DNA of 31,276 nt from contig CAJLUP010000006.1 in the NCBI GenBank assembly GCA_905209865.1, positions 1 to 31,276 on the forward strand, read 5' to 3'. This stretch comes from an uncultured Lachnospiraceae bacterium. Lineage in GTDB: Bacteria > Bacillota > Clostridia > Lachnospirales > Lachnospiraceae. The notes under the pieces were generated by a model, which was given only the letters and a program-made list of their open reading frames with translations, made no database searches and had not been told where the DNA came from. Positions 1 through 9,159 of this stretch are shown one piece after another (the first letter of the stretch is position 1; each line of letters begins with the position of its first letter). Made by a program: the position numbers and the translations under genes.

Positions 1-1683
1 AAAAAACGCATAGATCGGAAGCTTTGCCGTACAGCTCATAAATGGAGTCAGCAAGATCGTCATCTTCCGATCTCTCTCTGACGGCAGCGTTCTGCTTGCC
101 ATAACGCCGGGAACCGTACAGCCGAAACCGATCAGCATAGGAACGATACTTCTTCCCGATAACCCCAGCTTTCGAAGCAGTTTGTCCATAATAAAAGCGA
201 CTCTTGCCATATATCCGCTGTCCTCCAGTAAAGAAAGGAAGAAAAACAGCGTCACGATAATCGGCAGGAAACTAAGCACTCCTCCTACTCCGTTGAAAAT
301 GCCGTCAATAACAAGGGAATGGATCGCTTCATTCACCCCTGCCAGCGTCATTGCCCGATCCACAACTTCAGTCAAATATCCGATCCCCATCTCCAGCAAA
401 GACTGCAGTCCGGCGCCAATCACGTTAAACGTCAGCCAGAATACAATACCCATAATCGCGATAAACGCCGGAATCCCGGTATATTTTCCGGTCAGTATCC
501 GGTCGATGCGTTTACTTCTTAGACGTTCCTTACTTTCATGAGGTTTTACAACCGTTGTTTCACACACTTCTGTTATGTAAGAAAATCGCATATCCGCAAC
601 GGCAGACGCACGGTCAAACCCGCTTTCCTCTTCTGTCTGGACAACGATATGCTCCAACATCTCTTTCTCGTTCTGACTTAAGTTCAATTTCCCGGCGATC
701 TTCTCATCACCTTCCATAATCTTGCCCGCCGCAAACCGAAGCGGAATTCCGGCTTTCTGAGCATGATCGTCAATCAGATGCATAACCGCATGAAGTCCTC
801 TGTGAATTCCACTTTCTGTATCCGCGCAGAAATCCTGCTTTCTGGGACTTTCCTGATATTTTGCAACATGCACTGCATGTTTTACAAGCTCCTCGATTCC
901 TTCTCCTTTTGCCGCCGAAATCGGTACAACCGGCACTCCGAGAAACGCTTCCATCTCGTTGACATGAACACTGCCTCCATTTTCCCGCAATTCGTCCATC
1001 ATATTCAGCGCGACAACCATCGGCATATCTAATTCCATCAACTGCATCGTCAGATACAGATTTCTCTCCATGTTCGTCGCATCAACAATATTGATAATCC
1101 CCTTCGGTTTTTCATTCAGCAAAAATTCCCGCGTAACAATCTCCTCGCTGCTGTAAGGAGACATGGAATAGATGCCCGGAAGATCTGTAATCAATGTATT
1201 TTTATAGCCTTTGATCACACCGTCTTTCCGGTCTACCGTCACGCCCGGAAAATTTCCGACATGCTGATTCGCTCCTGTCAGTTGATTAAACAACGTCGTT
1301 TTTCCACAATTTTGATTGCCGACAAGGGCAAATGTCAACACCTCGCTGTCCGCCAGAGGATTTTCCGTTTCTTTCTCATGATACTTTCCACCCTCTCCGT
1401 ACCCCGGATGGACAGCGGATTTTCTCTTTACTTTTCTCTCTTTTTGTTTTTCTTCTGCCTTAATTTCTTTTACTTCTATTTTCTCTGCATCATCCAAGCG
1501 GATCGTCAGCTCGTATCCGTGTATTTTCAGCTCGATCGGATCTCCCATCGGAGCATATTTCACAACCGTTACTTCCGCACCCCTGATCAGCCCCATATCC
1601 AAAAAGTGCTGTCTGAGCGCTCCGCTGCCTCCCACAGACAGGATGATCCCCTTCTGTCCGATGCCAAGTTCTTTTAATGTCAT
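1..1683 (-). CDS. feoB: FeoA-FeoB fusion ferrous iron transporter (5' part, runs off window)
   Basis: Reading leftward from ATG 1683 there are 561 uninterrupted codons to the window edge. Residues 1-75 form a FeoA (SH3-like) domain with LGIGQKG and FLDMGLIRG. A charged linker of about 40 residues follows. The FeoB G domain then starts with GNQNCGKTT (P-loop), followed by VGNFPGVTVDRKDG (switch I), DLPG (G3) and NMMDE (G4). Next come the helical insertion and the Gate-containing membrane domain, which is cut by the edge. The protein would take up Fe(II) across the cytoplasmic membrane, with the GTPase domain controlling transport; the FeoA part is thought to modulate it. A GAGGAG ribosome site lies 8 nt before the start. 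The divergent AraC gene is probably unrelated. The FeoA fusion is known in the family but less common than separate genes. The 3' end is not seen. Confidence 0.93.
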   Translation of the reverse strand, partial: MTLKELGIGQKGIILSVGGSGALRQHFLDMGLIRGAEVTVVKYAPMGDPIELKIHGYELTIRLDDAEKIEVKEIKAEEKQKERKVKRKSAVHPGYGEGGKYHEKETENPLADSEVLTFALVGNQNCGKTTLFNQLTGANQHVGNFPGVTVDRKDGVIKGYKNTLITDLPGIYSMSPYSSEEIVTREFLLNEKPKGIINIVDATNMERNLYLTMQLMELDMPMVVALNMMDELRENGGSVHVNEMEAFLGVPVVPISAAKGEGIEELVKHAVHVAKYQESPRKQDFCADTESGIHRGLHAVMHLIDDHAQKAGIPLRFAAGKIMEGDEKIAGKLNLSQNEKEMLEHIVVQTEEESGFDRASAVADMRFSYITEVCETTVVKPHESKERLRSKRIDRILTGKYTGIPAFIAIMGIVFWLTFNVIGAGLQSLLEMGIGYLTEVVDRAMTLAGVNEAIHSLVIDGIFNGVGGVLSFLPIIVTLFFFLSLLEDSGYMARVAFIMDKLLRKLGLSGRSIVPMLIGFGCTVPGVMASRTLPSERDRKMTILLTPFMSCTAKLPIYAFF

Positions 1684-1705
1684 TCTTTTCACTCCTCATC
1701 TTATA

Positions 1706-1727
1706 GTAAGTGTCAACTAACATTATA
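1706..1727 (-). promoter_or_regulatory. Probable feoAB -10 box and metal-regulator operator
   Basis: On the minus strand a perfect TATAAT lies at 1727-1722. It is followed directly by a 16-bp imperfect palindrome at 1706-1721, of the form GTnAGT-N4-ACTnAC. This position at the transcription start would block initiation if bound. The half sites resemble those of DtxR/MntR-family iron or manganese repressors, which often control feo operons. No good -35 box is visible. The regulator assignment is inference. Confidence 0.5.
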
Positions 1728-1854
1728 GCAGAAAATTTGAAAAAGGGGAGTTTTTTTGATATAATGAAAATATACACTTGTAAACTTATATCGTTTATTA
1801 TAGCTCATTTACAAATCCATGATTTAATAAGTACAATAATCTAGGAGGTTTCTC

Positions 1855-2727
1855 ATGAACGTATTGCAAAAAAACAACACCAATTTACTAGAATCAATTT
1901 CTTTATCCGCCCCGATCTTATCCGGTGCAGTTATTACATCCCAATCTGCCGGATACACTTTTCCGCATCACCTGCATTCCACGATCGAGATTTACTGCAT
2001 TCTTTCAGGAGAATGCCAAATGGATATTCAATCCGAAACACTCCATTGTACACAAGGCGAGGTTATTATGATACTGCCTAATATCGTTCACTCCTTTTAT
2101 CTAGATAAAAAAACTGATTGTACATTCAAACATATTCATTTTGATCCATCTATATTTTCAAATATCATTTTGGAAAACGAAGGCGTCCATCCGATCACAT
2201 TAATGCATGCGATCTTATTTTCTTCACATTTTTATTATCGTTTTTCATCAGACACTATAATCAATGGCATACTTGATAAATTGATTGATCTTTACACTGC
2301 CTCCAACAGCCTGTTTTCTGCTGCCAACATTAATGTTTCTCTAATCAATTTAATGCTGTATATACTGGATCACACAACGCCGACTCAGCCTTTTTCTAAT
2401 CCGCAGCTTCAGAACAGTTATGTCGCTTATACACTGAGTTACATTGAAGAGCATTATGCCGAAAAGATCAAACAGGACGATATTGCATCCCAGCTCCATA
2501 TATCCATTCGCTATTTAAGCAAACTGTTCAAGGAACATATCGGCATTACGCTTTCCAACTATATTAATGTGTACCGCATAAACCATTCAATCAGTCTGAT
2601 GCACGACCCTAGACTGTCATTGACTGAAATAGCGCTTCAATCTGGATTTACAAATTCCCAACACTACTCAAGAGTATTTCGTGACTGCGTAAACACAACG
2701 CCATCACAATATCGCAAATTAATTTAA
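1855..2727 (+). CDS. AraC-family transcriptional regulator with cupin sensor domain
   Basis: This is a 290-residue protein with a strong AGGAGG site 7 nt before ATG. Residues about 20-160 are a cupin-type ligand domain: FPHHLHSTIEIYCILSGEC, then a GEVIMILPNIVHSF strand pattern. Residues about 190-290 are a double helix-turn-helix of the AraC type: DDIASQLHISIRYLSKLFKE, then the second helix-turn-helix SLTEIALQSGFTNSQHYSRVF, ending TPSQYRKLI. Such regulators usually sense a sugar and activate glycan-use genes. It converges on the GH136-like gene that ends 130 bp away, so that gene pair is a plausible target, but no binding site was identified. It is the only protein-coding gene I call on the plus strand, apart from the MerR remnant. 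Confidence 0.93.
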   Translation: MNVLQKNNTNLLESISLSAPILSGAVITSQSAGYTFPHHLHSTIEIYCILSGECQMDIQSETLHCTQGEVIMILPNIVHSFYLDKKTDCTFKHIHFDPSIFSNIILENEGVHPITLMHAILFSSHFYYRFSSDTIINGILDKLIDLYTASNSLFSAANINVSLINLMLYILDHTTPTQPFSNPQLQNSYVAYTLSYIEEHYAEKIKQDDIASQLHISIRYLSKLFKEHIGITLSNYINVYRINHSISLMHDPRLSLTEIALQSGFTNSQHYSRVFRDCVNTTPSQYRKLI

Positions 2728-2786
2728 TCACCGGAAGTGCCAAAAGGCACATTCCGGGATTGTAAGCGATCGCCATTGCAAAAAAC
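2726..2786. repeat. Dispersed intergenic repeat, short copy
   Basis: This stretch is nearly identical to 12797-12896 across both flanks of a 35-bp gap: AATCAC, GCCAAAAGGC, ATTCCGGGATTG and ATCGCCATTGCAAAAA are shared in the same order. It contains a small hairpin, CCGGAAGTGCC/GGCACATTCCGG. In both places the repeat sits just beyond a minus-strand terminator and in the same orientation. Confidence 0.75.
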
Positions 2787-2826
2787 GGTTTTGAAACAGA
2801 CTTTCATCTTTTCAAAACCGTTTTTC
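2780..2826. terminator. Bidirectional terminator between araC-type and GH136-like genes
   Basis: A stem of about 16 bp, AAAACGGTTTTGAAA paired with TTTCAAAACCGTTTT around a 12-nt loop, has T runs on both sides. It serves the two converging genes. Confidence 0.85.
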
Positions 2827-2856
2827 TTCTTTATCATAACTTATTTATATTTCTTT

Positions 2857-5800
2857 TTATCTATATTTCCCTCTTTTTAAAACCACGGACACTGCGGACA
2901 CAGATATAAGAATTCCTGCTGCCCATACAAATACGCTTCCATGATCCCCTGTTTTCACCGCTTCTGTTTTACAGATGCTATCTTTATCATCCGGGGTTGG
3001 AGCTGGTTCCGGAGTCGGTGTCGGTTCCTCTTTTTCCGATTCGGTTTTCAATGTCTTAAATGTTTCTTTTTCAGATTTTTCAGACTCATTTCCATCTGCA
3101 TCTACTGCCGTGATCTGTACCGAATACTGTGTATCTGCTTTTAGATTCTTAAGATCATATGATGTTGATACAATCAGTTCTTTATTCAGCTTATTACCGC
3201 CTACATAAATATAATATCCAACCGCTTCTTTTCCGTCTTCCGCTTTCTCCCATGACAGCTTCGCACTTGCTTCTGTCACATCAAAAACATTTACGTTCAC
3301 CGGAGCTTTCAGTTCCATCATCTCTTCCTTCTGTGTCGTAAATTTCACTTCTGCGGATTTTTCAGACTCATTTCCGGCCGCATCTACTGCCGTAATCTGT
3401 ATCAGATATTCTGTGTCAGGTTCTAATTCTGTCAGTTTGTATTGCGTGTTATCGACAATAACAGTATTATGTTTTGTTCCGTTTACATATACGTTATATC
3501 CTGTCACCGCCACATTATCAAGCGCCTCGTCCCACGCAACACTTGCTTCCGTTTCTGTAATATGTGCACATCTTACATTTGCCGGAATTTCTGGAGCCTG
3601 AGTATCCGCAATTCCTTCATTAAGATACGTAATAACCGGTGTCACATGAACAGACGGCTTTGTAGGAGCTTCGTTTGAAATTGCTGTAACACGGATATAA
3701 TCCCCGCGTTTCACTTCAATCTTGTCAAACGATTTCCAATCTTTTGCCTGAACTTTACTCTGTTCAAGAATAACACTTTGTTTTTCCTCATCATTCAATA
3801 ACAGTTTTAATGTTACTGTTCCGCCGCTGTTTCCGTTTTGTCTCAAATACGGTTCGTCATCTTTTACATGAAATGATACGGTTCCGTCTTTTGGCACTCT
3901 ATATGCCATAGCGGTAGAAACCCCTGTACTCGGAGGAGCTGAAAGAAGACCGTGTGTTTGCTCTGTCGGTGTCACATTATGATTCGCCTCATCGATTCCC
4001 GGGCCATAATATGTATTTACCATCCAGTTCGGATACTGACTGTCATACTCTTTTATCTCCGTCCACTCCCCTGATACTGCCTTCTTCTGACCAAACCATA
4101 CATTTCCCTGCCGCGGTCCTGCATAATCTAAAGACCAGTTATACATATTTTTCTGTTTGATCGTATAATCGTTCGTCTTTCCGTCCTCTGCCGTAATCCG
4201 CATTGTCATTGAATCTGCAACATTTTCCTGATCTTTCAATGCAGTCTCACCGTTCACTACAGATACCTCTGCCGTATCAGCTGCTTCAACATTTTTCTTC
4301 AACTCACCAACCGTTGTCGGATTCTTCTCTGTAAACGGCACATAGATCGTCTTTTCTTTCACTTCATAATATGATAACTTCAGTTCATTATCTGAACTTG
4401 CAACTACGGTATATACAACGGATTCTTTTCCTTCACCTAAGAGAGTTACTGTCATGCCGCCTTTGATGATATCTGTATTTTCCAAAGGTCTGCCGTCTCT
4501 TGCTTTCACGGTTATCGTCACACCCGTATCTACGATAGCATTTTCACAAAACTGTTCTACTGTTGTATTTTTCGGTATATCGCTGATCGTCCTGGCATCC
4601 TGATCGATTTGGTAAACTACAGAACGAAGAACAAGATCTCCGATCACATCACTTTCTGCAGCTCCGATTTCCGGTGTTGCCGTAACTGCATGTCCGAAGA
4701 AATCATGATCGATCGAATAACCGTTACGGTCGATCACCACTTTTCCTTTATTGATCGCCGGAGAATTTTCTGCCAGCTTAAATCCGTCAAAAACTGTTGT
4801 TGCCGCCGGATCTTCATGACGTCTTGCCTGCTTATCTTCCGCTGCTTTTACCGGACCGGACTTTGCATCTACAAGAACCGGAGTTCCTTTTTCCACTTTT
4901 ACAGCCGCTTTATCGTCAGGATAAGAACTCACATTATAAAACAGGTTGTTAGAATAAACTTTATTGTTACGCGGATTCCAGTTTGTAATCTGCGCCGGCT
5001 GCTCCCCATCAAAATAGAAAATATTGTTTTCCATTGTAACCGGACCGGAATCTCTGTACCAAATCGACCGGATTCCTTCTTTGATCACGAATGTATTATT
5101 ATACACCTGCGTATTGCCTGAATTTCCTGCCGGATCGAGAGGCCCCATATCTTCATGTACACTGATATTGTAACGGAACGTATTGTTGATTGATTCCCCT
5201 CCGCAGAACATAATCGTACTTGCCGTATTTCCGTGGCTGTAGTTATATTGATAATTTGTGCCGTCACCATAATCCGCATCCCACGGCTGTCCGTCCCCGT
5301 TTCCTTTTGCAGCATTTAACGTCTTAAAACATTCATTATATTGGAAAACCGCATTTTTACATTTCCACGGCCATATACCTGCCGCAACTCTTCCGCCTGT
5401 ATGTGTCTTTCCGGTCGGATTTCCATTCGCGTCAAGCTGTGGCTGAGGATCCGTATAATCTGTTGTATTAATCTGAGCCGCTGCATTTTCTGACACATTA
5501 TACTGGATGATCGGTCTGTCAAGATACATTGTCGTAATAGCATCTCCACCGACGTTATTCAAATAATTGTTCTGAATCACAACATCTGAAGACGCATATG
5601 TTTTCATCGTCTCATCACTTAAGGCGCCGCCGTTAAATTTTGCCCATTCATATGTATATCCAACTGCAATTCCCCAACGATTTACCGTATCAAGATAGCA
5701 GTTCTGTATCGTTACATCATTATATCTGGCAATTCCCGTCGCGCTCTCATTCTCCGGTTTTTCAACAATAAAGTAAATACCGCCGTTTGTCATATGTTTA

Positions 5801-6459
5801 TTGTAAACATTCCCAGTCACATCGTGGATATACAGATCATCCAGCACGATATGGTCAACCGTTCCTTTATTTTGAGCAACTCCGGCAACTCCTGTTCTGT
5901 CCATACATTCTGCATCATTATATTTATAATTTTTATCTTTCTCTGCGTCTGTCGCCGAATCACGGTCATTTGTAATCTCCAACCCCTCAATTTCAATATA
6001 TTCTACATCTTTCAGCAGAATAGAAGAAGATACCGTCCCGTGCCACTTGTGGTTCTGATTATCAAGTTTCTGTCCGTAATTTAATTCCCACTGCCCGTGC
6101 CCATTCGTATTAATCTGCGGGCGTCCGTCTTTTTCATCTCCGTATGTAGAAATTTTAATCGGAGCGCTTTCACTGCCACTTCCTTTAATATGAAGTGCCT
6201 GATCCTCAAACACCGAACCGTTTTTCAAAAGAATCTGATCCCCGGCTCCAAGCGTAAGCTCATTCACTTTGTCCAATGTCTGAAATGCTTTTCTTTCAGA
6301 GAGTCCGTCATTTTTGTCATTTCCGTTCTCCGAATCGACATAATACGTTTTTCCCTGACGATTCTCTTCTGCCTGCGCCGTTTTGATCGGAATCATCGAT
6401 CCAACAGTTGTTCCGACAAGCAAAAATGCAAGCATTCCGCTCACCCATCTTTTTTTCAT
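2857..6459 (-). CDS. Cell-wall-anchored beta-helix glycosidase, GH136 lacto-N-biosidase-like
   Basis: The start is ATG 6459 (1200 residues), because GGAAGGAGAAGAG lies just before it and a signal peptide (KKR, hydrophobic core, AQA cleavage near residue 31) begins there; an upstream in-frame codon lacks both. Rough domain order: right-handed parallel beta-helix 40-610, with repeated NNxxxN/QYNYSH coils; cadherin-like domain 620-775; beta-sandwich possibly carbohydrate-binding 780-950; two fibronectin type III domains 955-1140; Pro/Glu linker; VKTGD anchor motif, hydrophobic span and KRGKYR tail, a sortase-type signal replacing LPXTG. D389 and D396, seven apart in DGQPWDADYGDG, fit the spacing I recall for the catalytic pair of GH136 (LnbX D411/D418). 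GH136 enzymes release lacto-N-biose from human milk oligosaccharides and need a partner chaperone, which the next gene resembles. Alternative: another beta-helix polysaccharide lyase or hydrolase. Confidence 0.68.
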   Translation of the reverse strand: MKKRWVSGMLAFLLVGTTVGSMIPIKTAQAEENRQGKTYYVDSENGNDKNDGLSERKAFQTLDKVNELTLGAGDQILLKNGSVFEDQALHIKGSGSESAPIKISTYGDEKDGRPQINTNGHGQWELNYGQKLDNQNHKWHGTVSSSILLKDVEYIEIEGLEITNDRDSATDAEKDKNYKYNDAECMDRTGVAGVAQNKGTVDHIVLDDLYIHDVTGNVYNKHMTNGGIYFIVEKPENESATGIARYNDVTIQNCYLDTVNRWGIAVGYTYEWAKFNGGALSDETMKTYASSDVVIQNNYLNNVGGDAITTMYLDRPIIQYNVSENAAAQINTTDYTDPQPQLDANGNPTGKTHTGGRVAAGIWPWKCKNAVFQYNECFKTLNAAKGNGDGQPWDADYGDGTNYQYNYSHGNTASTIMFCGGESINNTFRYNISVHEDMGPLDPAGNSGNTQVYNNTFVIKEGIRSIWYRDSGPVTMENNIFYFDGEQPAQITNWNPRNNKVYSNNLFYNVSSYPDDKAAVKVEKGTPVLVDAKSGPVKAAEDKQARRHEDPAATTVFDGFKLAENSPAINKGKVVIDRNGYSIDHDFFGHAVTATPEIGAAESDVIGDLVLRSVVYQIDQDARTISDIPKNTTVEQFCENAIVDTGVTITVKARDGRPLENTDIIKGGMTVTLLGEGKESVVYTVVASSDNELKLSYYEVKEKTIYVPFTEKNPTTVGELKKNVEAADTAEVSVVNGETALKDQENVADSMTMRITAEDGKTNDYTIKQKNMYNWSLDYAGPRQGNVWFGQKKAVSGEWTEIKEYDSQYPNWMVNTYYGPGIDEANHNVTPTEQTHGLLSAPPSTGVSTAMAYRVPKDGTVSFHVKDDEPYLRQNGNSGGTVTLKLLLNDEEKQSVILEQSKVQAKDWKSFDKIEVKRGDYIRVTAISNEAPTKPSVHVTPVITYLNEGIADTQAPEIPANVRCAHITETEASVAWDEALDNVAVTGYNVYVNGTKHNTVIVDNTQYKLTELEPDTEYLIQITAVDAAGNESEKSAEVKFTTQKEEMMELKAPVNVNVFDVTEASAKLSWEKAEDGKEAVGYYIYVGGNKLNKELIVSTSYDLKNLKADTQYSVQITAVDADGNESEKSEKETFKTLKTESEKEEPTPTPEPAPTPDDKDSICKTEAVKTGDHGSVFVWAAGILISVSAVSVVLKRGKYR

Positions 6460-6529
6460 ACTCTTCTCCTTCCCACCCGATAAAGAGGTCAAAACGCCTT
6501 TTCATTTTCCGTCTTTCTATAGACTATTA

Positions 6530-7309
6530 TCACTTTATAAGCTTCAAAGTAAAACGGTCTGTCGCTTCTAAATTGCCGCTCACTTTTGAATTTTCTGCCA
6601 TTTGAGCGATCATGACATCATATTTTTTCTCTCGCAACTCTCTCTCAACAGCAACGCGCGCAGTCTCCAGATCAGCCTTATCTTCGCTGTCTTGAAAAAT
6701 CCATTCTCCCTGACTGTAATATTCAGCTATCTCTTCTTCAGTCAGCGCCATTTCTTTTCTGTCAGTATCATTACAGTAAATTTCCTTATACATACTGATC
6801 TCATACTGCATATAACGGGCAAACGTGTATTCTTTCAGACCATAAACAACTTCCCCGGCTTCTATCTTTTTCTTTCTCTTCGCATTTTCTTTTTCCCAGC
6901 GTTTTTCAACTGCCGCAAAGCTTCCATCAGATACATCGCCGTATTCTTCTGCCAAATCATACACCGCATGAATATACTTGATCTTTTCAATCGTATTATC
7001 CGCTAAAATCTCATATCCATACTTTCCTTCATAACTTTGCTCCCAAAAATCTTCACCATATGGAGCATCATAACGCTTCTGAATCTCCATCTTCGTATCA
7101 TACTTTACAAGTTCCATACAAAGCTGATATTCCTTTTTCTCAACTTTTTCTTTTCCGACTTTCAGATCAAACCGATTATTTCGGTAAACTGCCGCCGCTG
7201 CCGCAAATACCACTGCCGCTGAGAATCCTCCGATTACTGCAGCTTTGATCCAAAAACATCTGCTGAGTTTTCGTCTGCCTGCTAAGAAATGCTGATTTTT
7301 GTTTTTCAT
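6530..7309 (-). CDS. Membrane-anchored helical protein, probable GH136 chaperone subunit (SurA/PrsA-like)
   Basis: This 259-residue protein has one N-terminal membrane segment at about 22-44 (AAVIGGFSAAVVFAAAAAVY), then an almost wholly helical, charged extracytoplasmic part. VGKEKVEKKEYQLCMELVKYD looks like the start of the SurA/PrsA N-terminal chaperone domain, but no parvulin isomerase domain is present. It ends about 70 bp before the beta-helix gene on the same strand, so the two are probably co-transcribed. In characterised GH136 systems a dedicated helical partner (LnbY, or the 'I' subunit in Lachnospiraceae) is encoded beside the catalytic beta-helix subunit and is needed for its folding. 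Function here rests on that pairing and on overall shape. GGGAGA precedes the start by 8 nt. Confidence 0.62.
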   Translation of the reverse strand: MKNKNQHFLAGRRKLSRCFWIKAAVIGGFSAAVVFAAAAAVYRNNRFDLKVGKEKVEKKEYQLCMELVKYDTKMEIQKRYDAPYGEDFWEQSYEGKYGYEILADNTIEKIKYIHAVYDLAEEYGDVSDGSFAAVEKRWEKENAKRKKKIEAGEVVYGLKEYTFARYMQYEISMYKEIYCNDTDRKEMALTEEEIAEYYSQGEWIFQDSEDKADLETARVAVERELREKKYDVMIAQMAENSKVSGNLEATDRFTLKLIK

Positions 7310-7407
7310 AATGTCTGTCTCCCTGCAAATGAACAGCTTTAGATTATAATAACAATTTTCTCCTCTTTCTTCTCGTCCATTTTTGTATCTTCATGAGAGC
7401 TTTTTAT

Positions 7408-7941
7408 CTAATTCGGAACTGTCACCTTTTTCCAAAGCTTTTTTATGATTGCCATCCCCGCAAATCCTGATAGAACTCCGACAATGATTCCGCCTAAAAT
7501 GTCTGTCGGATAATGAACGTACAAATACATCCTCGAAAATGCGATCAGTACAGCCACCGCACAGCTTATTTTCCAAAGCTTCTTTTCCCCTGCAAAATAC
7601 AGCGCCGAAACCGCTGTAAACGATGCCGCCGTATGACCTGACGGAAAAGAGAAATCCTTCGGCGCTGTGATCAACAGGGAAACTCCTTCGTTTACATCAA
7701 ACGGCCGGGTGCGGGCAACCATATTTTTTAAAATCCCGTTACATAACACAAGATCAACAATAAGCGCCACAGCAACAACTGCTCCGCTTTTTCTCGTTTT
7801 CGGAAATGCCAGCAGCACAGCCGCCAATATAATCCACAAAGCTCCGGCATCTCCAAGATGAGTAATCGCCTTCATCATCTCACTCAGAACCGGCGTATGC
7901 AGTGTCTGAAGCCAGTCTAAAAATCGTAACTCAAATGCCAT
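7408..7941 (-). CDS. PAP2-family membrane phosphatase
   Basis: This is a 177-residue membrane protein with about five hydrophobic spans. All three PAP2 signature motifs are intact: KNMVARTRP (residues 72-80), PSGH (100-103) and SRMYLYVHYPTD (136-147), with the catalytic His in each of the last two. Likely substrates are undecaprenyl pyrophosphate or phosphatidylglycerol phosphate-type lipids; the sequence does not decide. The start ATG directly abuts the cbiG stop (TAAATG), implying translational coupling, although no functional link to cobalamin is known to me. Confidence 0.9.
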   Translation of the reverse strand: MAFELRFLDWLQTLHTPVLSEMMKAITHLGDAGALWIILAAVLLAFPKTRKSGAVVAVALIVDLVLCNGILKNMVARTRPFDVNEGVSLLITAPKDFSFPSGHTAASFTAVSALYFAGEKKLWKISCAVAVLIAFSRMYLYVHYPTDILGGIIVGVLSGFAGMAIIKKLWKKVTVPN

Positions 7942-9075
7942 TTATTTATCCTCCATATCTTTTTTCCTTCGCACGCTCATCCCCATAACTCTTCTCGCAA
8001 TCGCCACAGTCATCGACTCTTCAGTCCTTTTACCTAAAATCAGTTCTGAGTATTTACAATGCTCTTTACAATAAGTCAGCGCCGCCCGCTCACACACATT
8101 GTCAACCCCTGTCACCTTCTCAACGAAAGACGAAGAAGAAGAAACCTCTTTGATCTCTTTGAGCATTTCCGCCGGATATGTCAAAAACGGAACTTGATAC
8201 TTTTCTGCCAGCGAAAGAACGGCACGTTCTTCTTTTTTCAGGTCTATACTCACAATCACTTCAACCTGTTCCATATCCAGATTATTCTCTTTTAAAATTT
8301 TCAAAAGTCCTTTTTCCAAAAGTTCTTCCGATATGCCTTTCCTGCACCCAAGTCCGACAATAACATTTTTCGGCTTTAAAAGAAGGGTATTTTCATCTGC
8401 CGCAGGAAACGAATCTGAAACAACTACCCGATACCGATATTTCATCACTTCTTCTTCCGTATTACATATCCAAACTTCATCTGAAAACATTTCCTCTGAA
8501 TTTTTCACTGCATTTTCTGCATATTCTCCTTCTGCATAGATTCCGATCGGCTCTTCGTCAAGCACCGCGGCGGAGATTCTTTTTGCCGCCTCCCTATCCG
8601 TAATATGCAATGCATTTTTTTTCGCAAATACATCTGCGGCAAACTTTTTCCGCACATCTGTAGCCGTCGTATGCACACTGACCGCGCCGAGCAGCTCCGC
8701 CACCTGATCCGCCAGCTCTGCCGCTCCTCCAACATGACCGGACAACAGCGGAATAACATATTGCCCCGCTTCATCCGCCACGACAACAGCCGAATCTGTG
8801 AATTTGTCTTTCACATACGGCGCGATATAACGAACTGCGATCCCTGCCGCACCGATAAACAAAAACGCACACTTTCCCCATCGTTCTTCGATCAACTGTT
8901 CTTTTCTTTTCGGAAGTTGTTTCATCCCGCACTCATCTTCTATAACATACTTTGCAGGGGCATATCCCTCACAGATATACCCCTGCATTTTTAATTTCTT
9001 ATATATATATCGATTCTGTTTTGTTCCTTTTTCTGTAAAACTGAATATGACTACTTTCGTAATGCTGCCCGTCAT
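7942..9075 (-). CDS. cbiG: Cobalt-precorrin 5A hydrolase
   Basis: This 377-residue protein has the CbiG layout. The N-terminal domain runs from IFSFTEKGTKQN to the Gly-rich FIGAAGIAVRYIAP and PLLSGHVGGAAELA. A central linker region follows. The C-terminal domain starts at NVIVGLGCRKG and contains TGVDNVCERAAL. CbiG opens the lactone ring of cobalt-precorrin 5A, releasing acetaldehyde, in the anaerobic (early cobalt insertion) B12 pathway. No other cobalamin gene and no recognisable cobalamin riboswitch lies nearby, so the gene is isolated from its pathway in this window. Its own promoter is likely at 9160-9189. The start at 9075 has a GGGGAGG site 6 nt upstream. Confidence 0.92.
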   Translation of the reverse strand: MTGSITKVVIFSFTEKGTKQNRYIYKKLKMQGYICEGYAPAKYVIEDECGMKQLPKRKEQLIEERWGKCAFLFIGAAGIAVRYIAPYVKDKFTDSAVVVADEAGQYVIPLLSGHVGGAAELADQVAELLGAVSVHTTATDVRKKFAADVFAKKNALHITDREAAKRISAAVLDEEPIGIYAEGEYAENAVKNSEEMFSDEVWICNTEEEVMKYRYRVVVSDSFPAADENTLLLKPKNVIVGLGCRKGISEELLEKGLLKILKENNLDMEQVEVIVSIDLKKEERAVLSLAEKYQVPFLTYPAEMLKEIKEVSSSSSFVEKVTGVDNVCERAALTYCKEHCKYSELILGKRTEESMTVAIARRVMGMSVRRKKDMEDK

Positions 9076-9159
9076 CGCAACCTCCCCGATCTTCCCGCCT
9101 GACTTTCTGTAACATAATACAGCTGATTTTCTGCCGAATCTTTCAGCAGTTCTCCGTCA

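Noticed and set aside
4609..5121. A 170-codon plus-strand reading frame
   Set aside because: It is opposite the beta-helix gene and has no ribosome site or protein-like composition.
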